Origin: Gyrodactylus bullatarudis
Lineage: Eukaryota > Platyhelminthes > Monogenea > Gyrodactylidea > Gyrodactylidae
Direction of reading: 5' to 3'
DNA length: 13,850 nucleotides
Assembly (NCBI GenBank): GCA_012064415.1
Contig: SSNU01000008.1
Location: forward strand, 1 to 13,850
Shown here piece after piece: positions 1-7,918 of the stretch. The notes beneath the pieces are model-generated. The model did no database searches. It was not told the origin of the DNA and saw only the letters and a program-made list of their open reading frames with translations. Position numbers and translations under genes: made by a program. Position 1 is the first letter of the stretch. Each line of letters starts with the position of its first letter.

Positions 1-1
1 C

Positions 2-67
2 TCCCTGGGCGGAATCCAGCGTCAGATTCGGGAAGAAATCGAAACACGTTCGAGAGAACATGCGTAA
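2..67 (+). other. Possible 3' end of a coding exon, cut by the window edge
   Basis: The first 64 bases are clearly richer in G and C than what follows. In one plus-strand frame they read 21 codons, rich in Arg, Glu and Ile with a charged, helix-like pattern (GGIQRQIREEIE), and end at TAA 65-67. The sequence becomes AT-rich straight after. This suits the last codons of a gene that enters from the left, but an open frame this short occurs often by chance and I recognise no family. Confidence 0.2.
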
Positions 68-226
68 TGAAGAAGAATAGTCCGAAAGAAATCTGAGCAT
101 TCTCTGATGCCAGCTTAAAATCAATCAAGCTTGTTGAAAAAAATCACTACGATGTTCCAAGGTAAATTTGGTTTCAAAACATGAAAATTTTTTTTATTTT
201 GATTCTCAAAAATGTGCTTTTCATGG
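68..226. other. AT-rich stretch, no gene seen
   Basis: Nothing recognisable here. It has several A and T runs and no repeat shared with the other end of the outer retrotransposon (8317-8510), so it cannot be called that element's 3' LTR. Confidence 0.5.
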
Positions 227-479
227 CTATAACATTAATTTTTGACTCGACGAATAAGGTTGGGGGAAAAAAGTATTTGACCTGTGCGAGGCACAGATAG
301 TTGAGGGTACAGAGTCACCTGACTCCCTACGGATGTTGGCTGAGGTAGGAATGTTTACTCCATGCCGTGCCGTCGCATCAGTGCAGTGTCTTGTCCTTGG
401 CGGCCTCAAAAATATAAGATCGTTTAGAATATACCCATTCGAGCATGGTAGACTGTTATGATTTGTCACATAAGTGGCA
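227..479 (-). pseudogene. Outer element: probable C-terminal end of pol, degraded
   Basis: This short open frame follows the integrase core in another frame. Its only familiar patch is FLRPPRTRHCT, which resembles the tail of K02A2.6-like integrases, where an RPPR-type patch sits shortly before the pol terminus. The segment expected between the catalytic Glu and this tail is largely missing, so there is probably a deletion near 480. The last 40 or so residues look unconstrained. Assignment rests mainly on position and this one patch. Confidence 0.4.
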
Positions 480-965
480 TCAACTTGGGATTACTGTCGA
501 CATGAACATTTTAAAGTCACCAACATAAACTTCAGCCAGACCATTAAATTGATGATGTCTTGGTGGAGTTAGCCTCTGTAGAATTTTCCTTCCAGTAAGA
601 TAATCTGAAAATTCTTTGGAGGTGAAATTCGTACCATTGTCACTCACCAAGAGAAACGGGTTCTCAAAGTACTTAAAAAGGGCTTTAATTACCGACATAG
701 TTGAGAAACTTGAATTAACCTGAACATCAACCCAGTTTGAGTATGCGTCGACAAAAACAAGGAAATACTGATAACTAATAATGACTACATCAATATGCAC
801 CCGATCAAAGAGTCAGGCCAACTCTTGAGGTATGAGCTATGTCTTACTCTAGCATTTTTTTCATCTTGTGATGAAGGGTGCAATATCTTGATTCACCTTT
901 GGCCACCAAAAGTAAAGTCTCATCTTCAGTTTCATTTTAGTGTGAAGGAGATGTGAATTTTGATC
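480..965 (-). pseudogene. Outer element: integrase, broken
   Basis: The integrase would insert the cDNA into the host chromosome. The core runs 800-480 in one frame and shows the DDE triad: Asp in HIDVV (about 791), Asp in VSDNGTNF and Glu in NGLAEVYV. The N-terminal zinc-binding part is at 965-810 in another frame, with spaced His residues and a WWPKVNQDI patch. There one Cys of the HHCC pair appears replaced by TGA (R-stop-KKC). At least one more frame change separates this part from the core. The stop at 480 comes soon after the catalytic Glu, so most of the C-terminal domain is absent or frame-shifted. It is clearly an integrase and clearly non-functional as read. Confidence 0.85.
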
Positions 966-1442
966 ATGAACAAGCTCTAACACTTTTTTTGCGCAATTCA
1001 GGTGGAACAACCGCCTGAGTTCCACGATAAATGACACCATTCTGTATGGCTAGCTGATGCTTAACAGCTGTGTAAGGTCGAATTTGAGCTGGTACGTTGA
1101 CAGGCCAACCGTGAGTAATGTACCTCTTAACCTTACCATAAACAACATCAGATGACTTTAAGATAAGGTCTAATAGAGTAGGATCTTCCAGAAAATCATT
1201 GACAGCACAAACAGACTCGTCGATTGCAGGGAGAACTTCAGTAAAGGCAGTATCCTCAGCATTAGTCGTACACCTTGACAGCAAATCTGGCCACTTAACA
1301 CTCTGACCTTTAACATTACGTAGTTTGAAGTTGTAACCACTCAGGATGTGAGTCCAACGCTGGAGACGATAAGATCTGGTGGAATCTCCTTTAAGCTGAT
1401 TCAGGATGAAGATGAGGGAGCGATGATCAGTCAGGACTTCAA
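964..1442 (-). pseudogene. Outer element: C-terminal half of RNase H and linker to integrase
   Basis: This frame stays open from about 1442 to TGA 966-964. It begins with FEVLTDHRSL, which carries a catalytic Asp of Gypsy RNase H, then a LQRW patch and KWPDLLSR, the usual DxLSR end of the domain. The rest is the linker, with the common PPELR patch just before the integrase zinc domain. The first half of RNase H lies upstream in a different frame; at the junction near 1443 some residues of the usual helix are missing, so a small deletion accompanies the frameshift. Confidence 0.8.
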
Positions 1443-1444
1443 AC

Positions 1445-1807
1445 TCAGGAATCGATGAAAGAATTGAACCCCTTCAATCCTTCTCGTTCAATAACAGAGT
1501 ACCCTTTTTCAGCCTGTTTGAGCTTTCGGCTTCCAGCTATTATTATTTGATTGCACTCAGGATCATGCGAGAGCAAATAACCAATTCCTTTAGCAGAGGC
1601 ATCAGTCGCCAAAAAGAGGGGCTTGTTAATATCGTAACCTTGAAGGAAGTTCTCACTCATTGTGCTGATGACATGTTTAATAACTAAGCTGTCCTTGGGA
1701 TCCCATGAGAAGCTGTCCCGTTTGAGTTTATCATACAGATGACCAATTTTTAAGCTGGCATTGGGATGAAACCGTTCATAGTATCTAAAAGTAGCCAGTA
1801 GACTCAC
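1445..1807 (-). pseudogene. Outer element: RT connection and N-terminal half of RNase H
   Basis: The frame holds the post-RT FLG-YY-like segment (LLATFRYYERFHPN), the WDP-type thumb and connection region, and the start of RNase H: the first catalytic Asp in FLATDASAKGIGYLL and the Glu in IEREGLKGF. It ends at a TGA at 1447-1445, after which the domain resumes one frame over. At the upstream border about 15 residues normally found between RT and this connection segment are missing together with a frame change, so there is a small deletion near 1810. Confidence 0.82.
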
Positions 1808-2841
1808 TAATTCCTTCTTATCTGCTGGAGGGGCAATCTGTGTGAACTGCTTTCAAACCCGAGGTACTTCACTCGAGTCTTCTTATGCTGTAGTTTTGAA
1901 GAGTTGATTTCGAAGTTGTATTGACGCAACCGTTTGATTACTTCTGCATATCTAAGGTCATGAATCTCCGAGCTGGGGCCACCAATGATGATGTCATCCT
2001 GATATGCCATGACACCATCAAGCAGGATGTCCATGATTTCTAGGAAAATTCGAGGGGCTGCTGACAACCCAAATTGTAGATAGTTGAAATAGTAATATCC
2101 CCGTGAAGTGGCCATCGTTGTTAGCTCCTTGCAACTGTCATCAAGCTTTACCTGTAGGTAGGCATCCTTTAAGTCAATTACACTATATACTTTACAGTCG
2201 TTGAACTCTCGAAGAAAATCTTCAAATCTGGGAGTGTAATATGCATTATCATCAATAAATTTGTTCACCGTTAAACTATAGTCTGTACAAATTCTCACGG
2301 GGTTCTCAGAGCCTGGTTTACGGAGAACTACTACAAGTGGAGCTGCGCACTTAGGGTTGGTCACTTTGCAGATAATTCCAGCAGTCTCCAACCTATTGAG
2401 TTCCGTTTCCACAAGATCCTTAACTGAAAATGGTAAGGGTCTGGCAGCATACACTCTAAGCAAGTCTTCATAGTTCTTCTTGAGTTTGAAGTCAGTGGAA
2501 ATTCTTCCATCAGCAAAGGTTATAGCGTTAATGACATCAATGGGTTCACCAAAAGACAGTTGAAGTTTCAGCAGCTTGAGAGCATCTAAGCCAAGAATGG
2601 CTCTATCGTCGATAGACGTTACAAGGCATACTAACGTTATACATCTGCCATGAATTTCAATATTGACTGTAGCTTCTTGCGTAGGTGAGGTAGTAATCTG
2701 TCCGAAGGCCTCGACCCTACGCTTGGAGCTCCATAGCTGTAGACCTGCTCTTTCGGCAACGATGGTCGGAATTATGGTGCAAGTGGCACCGGTGTCTAGC
2801 AGCATGTTAGTGGGATAACCATTTATCTTTGCTTCAATCAT
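1807..2841 (-). pseudogene. Outer element: protease and reverse transcriptase
   Basis: One open frame of about 344 codons carries two enzymes of the pol polyprotein. Near the N-terminal end is an aspartic protease with the catalytic DTGAT (2796-2782) followed by LGLDALKLL. RT then shows the fingers region (LNRLETAGIICKV, CAAPLVVV), the first palm Asp in VYSVIDLKDAYLQ, the LQFGLSAAPRIF patch and the palm YQDD (2004-1993), then KYLGF. All key residues are present. The frame ends at a TAG just below 1810, close to the RT-connection junction. It is in the same frame as the zinc knuckles upstream, so Met at 2841 is an internal codon of gag-pol, not a true start. Confidence 0.92.
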
Positions 2842-3189
2842 AATAAGACTTGTAAGACTAGAAGTGAGAATCGTGTAACATTTATCATCCTCTTTATTAT
2901 CAATATGATTGACTATATTAACATTTCTAACACTACCTTGCTTCCTTGCCTTACAAGCCTTTCGAATGTGGCCTATCTTCTTACAATGGAAACACTCTGC
3001 CTCTTTGAACTAACAATGTGGAGCTTTGTGCGGACCCTCACAACGCCAGCAGACCTCTGAAGATAGATTTACTGACTCAATTGCCTCACATTGAGGATGA
3101 GTAACTTCAAATTCATCGATCACCTTGAGCATTTTGTTGATTTTGTAATTTTTCCTTCGACTGAGTATGTGATGCTGAAGATTTGGGGC
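2842..3189 (-). pseudogene. Outer element: gag C-terminal part, nucleocapsid zinc knuckles
   Basis: This part of gag binds the element RNA. Two knuckles are visible: C-x2-C-x3-H-x4-C (CWRCEGPHKAPHC) and C-x2-C-x4-H-x4-C (CFHCKKIGHIRKAC). A TAG at 3012-3010 falls straight after the last Cys of the first. Otherwise the frame is open from 3189 through the knuckles into the protease. It matches the frame of gag at 7919-8316 once the inner element and one target duplication are taken out, which shows that the two parts were one gene. Confidence 0.88.
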
Positions 3190-3190
3190 C
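3186..3190. repeat. Target-site duplication, left copy (inner element)
   Basis: gggcc directly abuts the 3' LTR of the inner element and is repeated at 7914-7918 beside the 5' LTR. Five bases is the usual duplication for Gypsy integrases. The site lies inside the outer gag. Confidence 0.93.
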
Positions 3191-3419
3191 TGTTGAAGAG
3201 GTTTGGATATTAACTGAAGTCATCTATTAAATCTTTGTTACAAGTATTAATTAGTATCTACGATGCGTGTTATTGTAATTTGAATTGACTTTTCCGCCGC
3301 GGTCTTGTTTTTCTATTCTTCGTTCATACCGCTGAGTTCCTTGTTTAACTGTAATATTAAAATGTGGTAAATTAATAGTGAATATTTAATAAATATTATT
3401 TAATCTTCAGGATATAACA
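3191..3419 (-). repeat. 3' LTR of the inner element, 229 bp
   Basis: On the minus strand it begins TGTTATATCC and ends CTTCAACA, so the termini are the TGTT...AACA inverted pair typical of LTRs. It matches 7664-7913 except for three substitutions and a 21-bp segment that is absent here. One substitution (3224) changes AATAAATG to AATAGATG, which alters a possible polyadenylation hexamer in the LTR meant to end the transcript. Confidence 0.95.
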
Positions 3420-3433
3420 TCCCTCCCTTTTTT
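3420..3433 (-). promoter_or_regulatory. Polypurine tract of the inner element
   Basis: On the minus strand AAAAAAGGGAGGGA lies directly against the TGTT of the 3' LTR. In LTR retrotransposons this RNase H-resistant run primes plus-strand DNA synthesis. Position and composition are exactly as expected. Confidence 0.92.
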
Positions 3434-3665
3434 AGAGAGATTGATGTTTCTTATGTTTTTCTATCCTTATAGAATGTGTATTATTAGTAATTGTTAATAA
3501 TTATGATTATTAATCGTTATTTTATTAATTTTGTTTTCCAATTAAGAATTTTAAAATAAATTATAGACTACTTGTATTTCCTACTAGTGTGGTTATCGTA
3601 TATCATATCATATTTGTATTTTTTATTGGGGATTGGTACTCTAGTGGATTTTCTAGTGTCTCGGT
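3434..3665 (-). other. Inner element 3' untranslated region
   Basis: AT-rich sequence between the end of the lysine-rich tail frame and the polypurine tract. The plus strand is strongly pyrimidine-biased toward the tail end, reflecting the purine-rich coding strand. I see no further gene and no envelope-like frame. Confidence 0.5.
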
Positions 3666-3830
3666 TTACTTTATTTCTGTCTTCGGAGTTTCTTCTCCTA
3701 CTTCTTTCTTTTTTCTCGGAGATATCTTTCCTACTTCTTTTACTTCCCTCTTCGTTTTTTTCGTAGACGTAGCCCCTACCTCTTTTTGCTCTTTCTTGTT
3801 TTTCAGAGTCATTGCTCCTACTTCTTGTGT
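3666..3830 (-). pseudogene. Inner element: lysine-rich tandem-repeat tail of pol beyond a TAA
   Basis: Directly after the integrase stop (TAA 3833-3831) the same frame stays open for about 54 codons to TAA 3668-3666. It reads as a basic, Lys/Glu-rich tail built on four imperfect units around (K)EVG: EVGAMTLK, EVGATSTKK, EVGKISPRK and EVGEETPK. Shared frame and repeat periodicity suggest that it was once the C-terminal end of pol, cut off by one nonsense change. A separate peptide or readthrough product is possible but less likely. Confidence 0.55.
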
Positions 3831-4781
3831 TTAGCTCTCTCTCTCTTTTCTTATTTTGATATGATTTTCATGTCTTTTATCTTCTTTTCCATCTTTTTCA
3901 TTTTTGATTCTGTATATTACTCCGTCCGTCTTGGTGATTTCGCGTTTTTCCCATTTTTCTCTATTTTTACCGATGCCTAAGTACCATACCTTTTGGCCTT
4001 TTTTATATTTGGAATATTTCTCTTTAGTTTCGTTTGGGGGTTTTAGCAGGTCTAGGTTTGTTCTTGGTTTTAAGTTGAACATTTTTTCTGCTGGAGATTT
4101 TCCATCTTTTTTCGGGGTGTTTCTGAAAGCTTTTAAGAATTTATTTAGTTCTAGTTGTAGTTCTTTTTTATTCATTTTTTCGATAGCTCTTTTGATGGTA
4201 TCGACATTTCTTTCAGCTAAACCGTTGCTTTGTGGATGATATGGAGGTGAGTGTTTTAATTCGATTGCGTCTTTCAGGGTCCATTCAAGAAATTCTGCCG
4301 AATTGAACGGAGGTCCATTATCAGCCACTATTATTTCAGGGTTGCCGAATCTGGCATTCAAACTGTCTAGAACTCTTATGACATTCGAGGCATTGGTTTT
4401 TGTCATTATTTCTACTTCGAGCCCCCCTGAGTAACTATCTACAATTACAAAGATGTAATTTCCGTCTATTGGACCACCAAAGTCGATATGGATTCTTTGC
4501 CAGGGTTTCGTTGCTGGTTCCCAAAGAATTGGTTTCGCTTTTTTCGGCAATTTTCCTTGTTGGATACATTCGTTGCAGTTGTTTATCATCTCTGTGATCT
4601 CGTCCTTCATTCTTGGCCAATATACTCTTTTCCTAGCATTATTTAGTGTATATTATATTCCTTGGTGTGCTTGGTGTAGCATATCAAGTACTCCTTTTCT
4701 TAATACTATGGGTATAATGACTCGATCATGAAACATTATGCATTCATTAATGATGGATAGCTCAGATCGGATTTTATAAAA
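3831..4781 (-). pseudogene. Inner element: integrase, in frame but with one internal stop
   Basis: All integrase landmarks are in one frame: the N-terminal zinc site (paired His in MLHQAHQG near 4670, then CNEC near 4570), the core triad Asp in HIDFGGP, Asp in VADNGPPF and Glu in NGLAERN, the FRNTPKKDGKSPAE patch, and a C-terminal GQKVWYLG segment. A TAA at 4655-4653 falls between the His pair and the YWPRM patch, where the family usually has a codon for a charged residue. It continues the RT/RNase H frame across another TAA at 4784-4782. Its 3' end runs into the repeat tail described separately. Confidence 0.92.
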
Positions 4782-5822
4782 TTATTTTTCTTCCTCAGTT
4801 AGTCTATGAGTATTTTTCCATTTTGAAGAGTCTAAAATTTTTTCTTTTAGTCTTATTAAGTTTTCGTCTTTTAAGGTTACTATTTTAATGTTTTCCCATG
4901 TTATTGGTGAATTTTTTAATTTATCTATCATAGTTTCCGTTAAATCAAGATCTATTTGGTTTATAGTTGCAATGATGTTTTCTTTAGCTAGACTTATGTT
5001 ATCTTCAATCAGACGTGATAGAGCGTCTGCCATACCAAATTCTTTCGTCCCGATGTGTTCAATTGTGAAATCATAGTTAGCTATTAGTAATCCCCATCTT
5101 TGGAGTCTTAGTGACGTATAGATAGGTATCCAGTTTTTTGGTTTAAAAATATGTAACAGGGGTTTATGATCGGTTTGAAGGATAAATTTTTTCCCAATTA
5201 TGAACTTATGAAACCGTTGGATAGCAAGGATTAGTGCTAAGCCTTCTTTCTCGATTTGGCTATACTTCCTCTGGCTAACATCAAAGGTAGCAAGCATATG
5301 TTGAATAGGTCTTATAATATCATTTTTATCTCTTTGCATTAATACACCGCCCATTGCATAATCACTAGCATCGGCGGCCACGATGGTGGTTTTGTTTAGG
5401 TCAAAATGTGTTAGCATGGTTTCTTTGCAAATTAGATTTTTTATGTTTTCTGTAGCCTTAGTATGTTTTTCTGTCCATATGAATTCGGTATTTTTGTGTA
5501 AAAGTTGTTGTAAGATCGGACTATATTTATGTAAATCTTTTATATATGGACTATAAAAAGTGACCATTCCTAGGAATGTCATCAAGTCTTTAGGATTTTT
5601 GGGTTGTTTCATATTTTTGAAGGTTTCAACTTTTTTAGGGTCAGGTCTTCTACCGTTCTCATCTATGATATGTCCCAGAAATTTTATCTCTTTTTGGAAG
5701 AACTTGGATTTTTCTAAGTTAGCCTTAAGTCCAAATTCGTTTAGTCTTTCAAAAAGTTTTACCAGGATTTTACCTAGTTCTGTTTCATCTTTCGCAAATT
5801 CTAGGATATCATCCATATAGGT
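4782..5822 (-). pseudogene. Inner element: RT palm to RNase H
   Basis: The frame opens with the RT palm YMDDILEFA (catalytic YMDD 5819-5808), then KFLGHII, the connection FLGMVTFYSPYI, and RNase H with Asp in AADASDYAMGG, Glu in EKEGLAL, Asp in LQTDHKPLL and Asp in GMADALSR. Every catalytic residue of RNase H is present. The fingers and first palm strand lie upstream one frame over (5809-6245). The stop TAA 4784-4782 lies in the linker to integrase and is followed by the same frame, so it looks like a nonsense change, not the natural end. Confidence 0.93.
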
Positions 5823-6245
5823 TCTTATATTGGTGAGGTTTTACTGTGACCTTATCTATCACTTCTTGGCATATGGCTGGCGCAGTTTTCACTCCAAAGC
5901 ATAGTCTTTTGTATCTATATAATCCTAAATGGGTATTAACCATGAGTATGTTTCTAGACTTTCTCTCTACGGGAATTTGTAAAAAAGCTTCTGTTAGGTC
6001 GACTACGAAGAAAATTTTACCTCCTGCTAATGAAGTGAGGACGTCTTCTACATTTCTTTGTGGGTATTGATACGTCATGATTTGGTCGTTAGCCTTCCCC
6101 GATAAGTCGATACACGTTCTAATTTTATTGTTGTCTTTTTGCACATAAACTAACGGTGCAGCCCAGTCTGAGTATTCTACTCTTTCTATATAGTTCGCTT
6201 TTTCTAGTCTCTTTATCTCATTTGTTATGAGTTCTCTCGGTGATA
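5809..6245 (-). pseudogene. Inner element: RT fingers and first palm segment
   Basis: The frame can be followed from about 6245, with IKRLEKANYIE and WAAPLVYVQK, through IDLSGKAND to the first catalytic Asp in FFVVDLTEAFLQIPV and the LCFGVKTAPAICQ patch. It stops at 5809 just after the frame change near 5825 that separates it from YMDD. Upstream, the protease segment ends in another frame at 6225, so one base is lost or gained near 6235. Together with 4782-5822 it makes up a full-length RT. Confidence 0.9.
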
Positions 6246-6875
6246 AGGAACATCTCTAGCAGCTCTAAAGACTGGGGTAGCATTCTCTATTAGTTTGATT
6301 TTAGCTTCGATTTTACATAGGCCTTTCGAGTTCTCGTTTAGTTTTTTAATTTTGTTTAAATACCCTTCATATTTGATTTCTATATTGCATATGTCTTTTT
6401 TAGAACAGTTTGGGCATGTTTGTCCTACCCTTAGTATATTGAGAGAGTCGATAATGTCAGTTCCTAATATATTTTGATGGAGTTCTGAAGATACATAGAT
6501 CTCAGTGTATAGAGTTTGTTTTTGGTATACGATTTTAGCCTTAAATTTCCCTTCAATTTTAAGTCTTTGAGAGTTAGCTACCGCTGCTTCAATGTCATTC
6601 TCTCTTAGTTCTTCATAGATTTTATTTCTATAAGTTTCAAGGGTTAGTAATGTTATCTTAGCGCCTGTGTCATATAGAAAATTAATTTTGGTGTCGTTTA
6701 CTATTATATCAATGTTAGTCTTAATTGGTTCTTCATTAGTATCATTAAAATTAATAGAACATATCTTACAGTTTGAGTTGATCCTGCATTTGAACTCTGG
6801 GTGACCTATTCTCTTACACCATGATGGTAGCGGTATCTGCACGTTCCCAGGTGTGTCTTGTCGCAGGTTGGACAC
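6225..6875 (-). pseudogene. Inner element: second zinc knuckle, protease and linker to RT
   Basis: The start of this frame overlaps the gag frame by about 70 bases. It opens with the end of a zinc knuckle (WCKRIGHPEFKC) whose first knuckle is in the gag frame, so reading passes from one frame to the other here. An aspartic protease follows, with DTGA in FLYDTGAKITLL and a downstream ILGTDIID. A pair CPNC...C lies after the protease (QTCPNCSKKDIC), then FRAARDVPY, the usual start of the RT region. It ends at TAA 6227-6225 through a one-base frame change. Confidence 0.88.
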
Positions 6876-7717
6876 GTTTGTCTGTCTCTGTCTGGTTGTG
6901 TCGCTTCTCTCCTGACTGTCGTTGGTCTGGGGACAAAAGTTCTCTTTATGGCTTGTACCGGTCTCTCTTCTTTATTCTTCTCTTCGATTTTCGTCTCTTC
7001 GAACGAATGGAACATTTTAATCTCGGCCATTGCGTTCATAACTATGGTGTGAGGATGAATATCTTCGACTTCAGCACCACTCTCGATTCTAGCTTTTCTC
7101 TTCTCGGCTTCTTCTCTAACTTTCCTCAAGACGATTTCTTTCATTTTGGCGTGTTTCTTGTCTTTCAATGAGGAAACAAATGCCAATAGCATACTCTCTC
7201 CGGTCGACATATTTGTCCACTCAGCTTTGTCAAATTGGTCCATCAATTTAGCGCACCTTTCATCGTATTCGATATTGGTAGGAATAGCTTATGTAAATAG
7301 TTCGATTCGTTTCATATACAAAGGAACCTTGTCAGAATAGATAGCGATGAGTTTTTCAATTATTCTTTCCACAGTGACTTCATCGTCGTTGATGTCGAGT
7401 GGTTTTAGCGCGTGTCGTACGTTGTTAAAGGCCTTGTCATCAAGCCTTTGCCACAGGTATCCTTTTTTCTCATAACATGACAGGTTTGCGGTCTCCGTCG
7501 TAAATTGAGAGCCCATTCTTGCCCAAAAAGTTGCAAAATCTCCTTGAGGATCGTGTTTGAAGATTTCATTAGACCTAGCCAATGCTAGTCGTAGTTGGTT
7601 AGCGTTGATTGGTCTTTGGGAGTTGACAACGTTGATCTCCGGGCATCCCACTTCTGACACCACTGTTGTATACGTGGGAGAGGGAGGAGAAGAGGTTTGG
7701 ATATTAACAGAAGTCAT
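6806..7717 (-). pseudogene. Inner element: gag with one internal stop; start codon inside the 5' LTR
   Basis: Gag forms the particle and packages the RNA. One frame runs from ATG 7717 to TAG near 6806 with a single TAA at 7291-7289. The N-terminal half is a capsid-type helical region (FATFWARMGSQF, YLWQRLDD, IYSDKVPLYMKR); the second half is a charged helix (KVREEAEKRKARIE) followed by a basic, Pro-containing linker and a knuckle CPTCDKTHLGTC. The start lies 54 bases inside the LTR, and the frame reads on through the LTR end and the primer site. The first Met after the primer site in frame is well inside the capsid region, so 7717 is the best start. The -1 shift into pol falls at the second knuckle. 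Confidence 0.88.
7645..7662 (-). promoter_or_regulatory. Primer-binding site, complementary to tRNA-Leu
   Basis: On the minus strand TGGTGTCAGAAGTGGGAT lies one base after the 5' LTR. It is complementary over 18 bases to ATCCCACTTCTGACA plus CCA, the 3' end I know from animal tRNA-Leu genes. This tRNA would prime minus-strand DNA synthesis. The site also lies within the gag reading frame. Confidence 0.9.
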
Positions 7718-7913
7718 TTATTAAATCTTTGTTACAAGTATTAATTAGTATCTACGATGCGTGTTATTGTAATTTGAATTGACTTTTCCGCCGCGGTCTT
7801 GTTTTTCTATTCTTCGTTCATACCGCTGAGTTCCTTGTTTAACTGTAATATTAAAATGTGGTAAATTAATAGTGAATATTGAATAAATATTATTTAATCT
7901 TCAGGATATAACA
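7664..7913 (-). repeat. 5' LTR of the inner element, 250 bp
   Basis: On the minus strand it starts TGTTATATCC and ends ATACAACA. It carries 21 bases (7669-7689) absent from the 3' LTR. It would act as promoter of the element. It contains AATAAATG at 7722-7715, where a polyadenylation hexamer overlaps the gag ATG by two bases. I could not place a transcription start. Confidence 0.95.
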
Positions 7914-7918
7914 GGGCC
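7914..7918. repeat. Target-site duplication, right copy (inner element)
   Basis: gggcc abuts the 5' LTR and equals 3186-3190. Confidence 0.93.

Larger units (their letters stand above)
3191..7913 (-). mobile_element. Inner Ty3/Gypsy LTR retrotransposon, 4,723 bp, complete in structure, nested in the outer element
   Basis: On the minus strand: 5' LTR 7913-7664, one spacer base, tRNA-Leu primer site, gag, protease, RT, RNase H, integrase, polypurine tract and 3' LTR 3419-3191, flanked by gggcc duplications. The domain order is that of Ty3/Gypsy. I see no envelope gene. The two LTRs differ by three substitutions over 229 shared bases plus one 21-bp gap, so the insertion is fairly recent. Even so, the coding region has TAA codons at 7291-7289, 4784-4782, 4655-4653 and 3833-3831 and frame changes near 6840, 6235 and 5825. 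Either it was copied by helper proteins, or it decayed after insertion, or some breaks are sequencing errors. Confidence 0.95.

Noticed and set aside
1..480. 3' LTR of the outer element
   Set aside because: I compared it by eye with 8317-8510 and found no shared repeat, and there is no polypurine tract on the minus strand.
3572..4239. Several plus-strand open frames rich in Phe, Ser and Leu
   Set aside because: They are shadows of the purine-rich minus-strand integrase and its lysine tail. The membrane-like look comes only from TTT/TCT-rich antisense.
6806..6890. Slippery heptamer for programmed frameshifting
   Set aside because: No X-XXY-YYZ sequence seen in the overlap.
6821..7340. Plus-strand open frames opposite the inner gag
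   Set aside because: Antisense shadows; the minus strand has clear gag and zinc-knuckle content.
3191..7913. Envelope gene or retrovirus status for the inner element
   Set aside because: There is no room or frame for an envelope protein between integrase and the polypurine tract; what is there is a lysine-rich repeat tail.
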